DNA of 64,000 bases from Agapetus fuscipes (Eukaryota > Arthropoda > Insecta > Trichoptera > Glossosomatidae), in assembly GCA_951799405.1 (NCBI GenBank), contig OX637342.1, positions 1,426,001 through 1,490,000 of the forward strand. Direction: 5' to 3'. The translations under genes and the position numbers were made by a program. Below, piece by piece: positions 63,304-64,000 of this stretch (position 1 is the stretch's first letter; every line of letters begins with the position of its first letter). Under the pieces are notes generated by a model that was not told the origin of the DNA, did no database searches, and worked only from the letters and a program-made list of their open reading frames with translations.

Positions 63304-63637
63304 GTCCGGTCGATAGCTCAGGTGGTAGAGTGCTTGCATTCCATGCCGAAAGCTCGGGTTCGAATCCCACCGAGGGTGTCAGAAATGATTTCTCGTTTCG
63401 GTGTTTATTTCAAACCCCAAAATAAAATACCGGCAAAATTTACTCAGCCTTCACAAGAAATGAGTACCAGCACTCTCGGGAGCTGGGAAACCTCCACTTC
63501 AACTGAAGTGATTGGCGTAAGGCCGGCCCCCTTACCTGTAAAAATAAATAGGTTCAACTCGCCACATGCGACCCCTTCGGGGATAACGCGGCAAGAAGTT
63601 ACACTATATCATGATTACACTATAAAGCTTAGTTGCG
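63304..63637 (+). mobile_element. SINE-C copy with small 3' insertion
   Basis: gtccggtcgatagctcaggt to aaagcttagttgcg. About 14 extra bases (atgattacactata) lie just before the end. Confidence 0.9.
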
Positions 63638-63669
63638 TTTTCTTTTTGCGTGTGATGTAAAATCTACTC

Positions 63670-63912
63670 GTACTATCCAAGTTTCAAAGGTAGGTATTTT
63701 GACATTTAAAGTTCCTATTCAATGCATACTCATAAGCAGACACATGTAAATTCACGCTTACACATGATGTACAAGTAGGCACGTTAAAAAAAACTTCACG
63801 TAACATGGGCATAAACCTCGCAGCTCCTGCCGCCTTTCCCTGAAACCGGGACTGAAGAAGTGAACCAAGTTTTTACAGCATTGGCGGTCAGTCTCATGCC
63901 AACCAATTATAA
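63670..63912 (-). mobile_element. Fam-A copy, variant subfamily
   Basis: Shares cctgccgcctttccctgaaa with the 6665 copy. 5' end gccaaccaattataattt is altered. Confidence 0.75.
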
Positions 63913-63919
63913 TTTAAGA

Positions 63920-64000
63920 TAACATTTAAAATTCATTTTAAATGCATGTCCACAAACATGTATGAGTTAGCGCTTACACATGCTGTATGTGTACTTTCGA
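63920..64000 (-). mobile_element. Fam-A 3' end, runs off the window
   Basis: atgcatgtccacaaacatgt and gcgcttacacatgctgtatg identify it. Incomplete because the sequence stops. Confidence 0.7.

Overview
The window looks like AT-rich, gene-poor nuclear DNA from an arthropod, most likely an insect. The support is a short TTAGG run near the left edge, TATA boxes spaced about 32 bp from arthropod-type TCAGT/ACAGT initiators, BEL/Pao and RTE/CR1-type retrotransposon remnants, and several tRNA-derived SINE families. No complete host gene was recognised. Three short stretches (8645-8866, 28116-27775, 30524-30428, all minus) could be exons or coding remnants, but none has a recognisable product. Nearly every longer open frame is an accident of a repeat.

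Repeat families, with names used only here. Fam-A: about 250 bp, from ccttgacttatagg to cttagatta plus a (TAGAT)n-type tail, more than 35 copies. It is the 3' untranslated end of a non-LTR retrotransposon, because three copies are still joined to the C-terminal reverse-transcriptase reading frame (25268-25735, 40378-41216, 41548-42347). SINE-C: tRNA-headed, about 330 bp, ending near ttagttgcg. SINE-B: tRNA-headed, about 270 bp, ending in caccaaataaatcat. SINE-G: headed by a Ser/Leu-type tRNA, with a poly-A tail. MITE-F: about 250 bp, inverted ends like cgtccc-n-agtgcttgtttg, with a second subfamily ending in agttcttgttta. Harbinger-like MITEs at 7170-7730 and 16502-16995. Fam-D and PLE-like pieces share a motif resembling a hammerhead ribozyme core (ctganga ... 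gaaa).

Layout. 0-14 kb: dispersed Fam-A, SINEs and MITEs, a TTA-flanked Harbinger MITE and a decayed RTE end. 14.7 kb: a good TATA/initiator pair followed by a splice donor. 16.06-17.13 kb: a MITE-F holding a retrotransposon end and a second MITE, which itself holds an RTE end. 22.9-24.1 kb: a palindromic MITE, then a foldback element with minisatellite-built inverted arms and a 10-bp target duplication. 26.3-32.1 kb: a large inverted repeat with arms of about 0.87 kb. Each arm carries a core promoter, a conserved 5' exon-like segment and a splice donor, and both point outward. 35-43 kb: CR1-like and RTE-like C-termini and a BEL/Pao gag remnant. 43.6-44.5 kb: 70-bp and 27-bp minisatellites. 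46.8-47.5 kb: a tandem duplication that includes MITE-F. 53.9-54.8 kb: a 16-bp minisatellite. 61.3-62.8 kb: a second foldback element into which Fam-A and a MITE-F2 inserted, the MITE itself split by an RTE with an exact 11-bp target duplication.

The sequences do not form a pathway or operon. The window is a record of successive insertions whose order can be read from nesting and target-site duplications. All coordinates and similarities come from reading by eye; family boundaries may be off by several to a few tens of bases.
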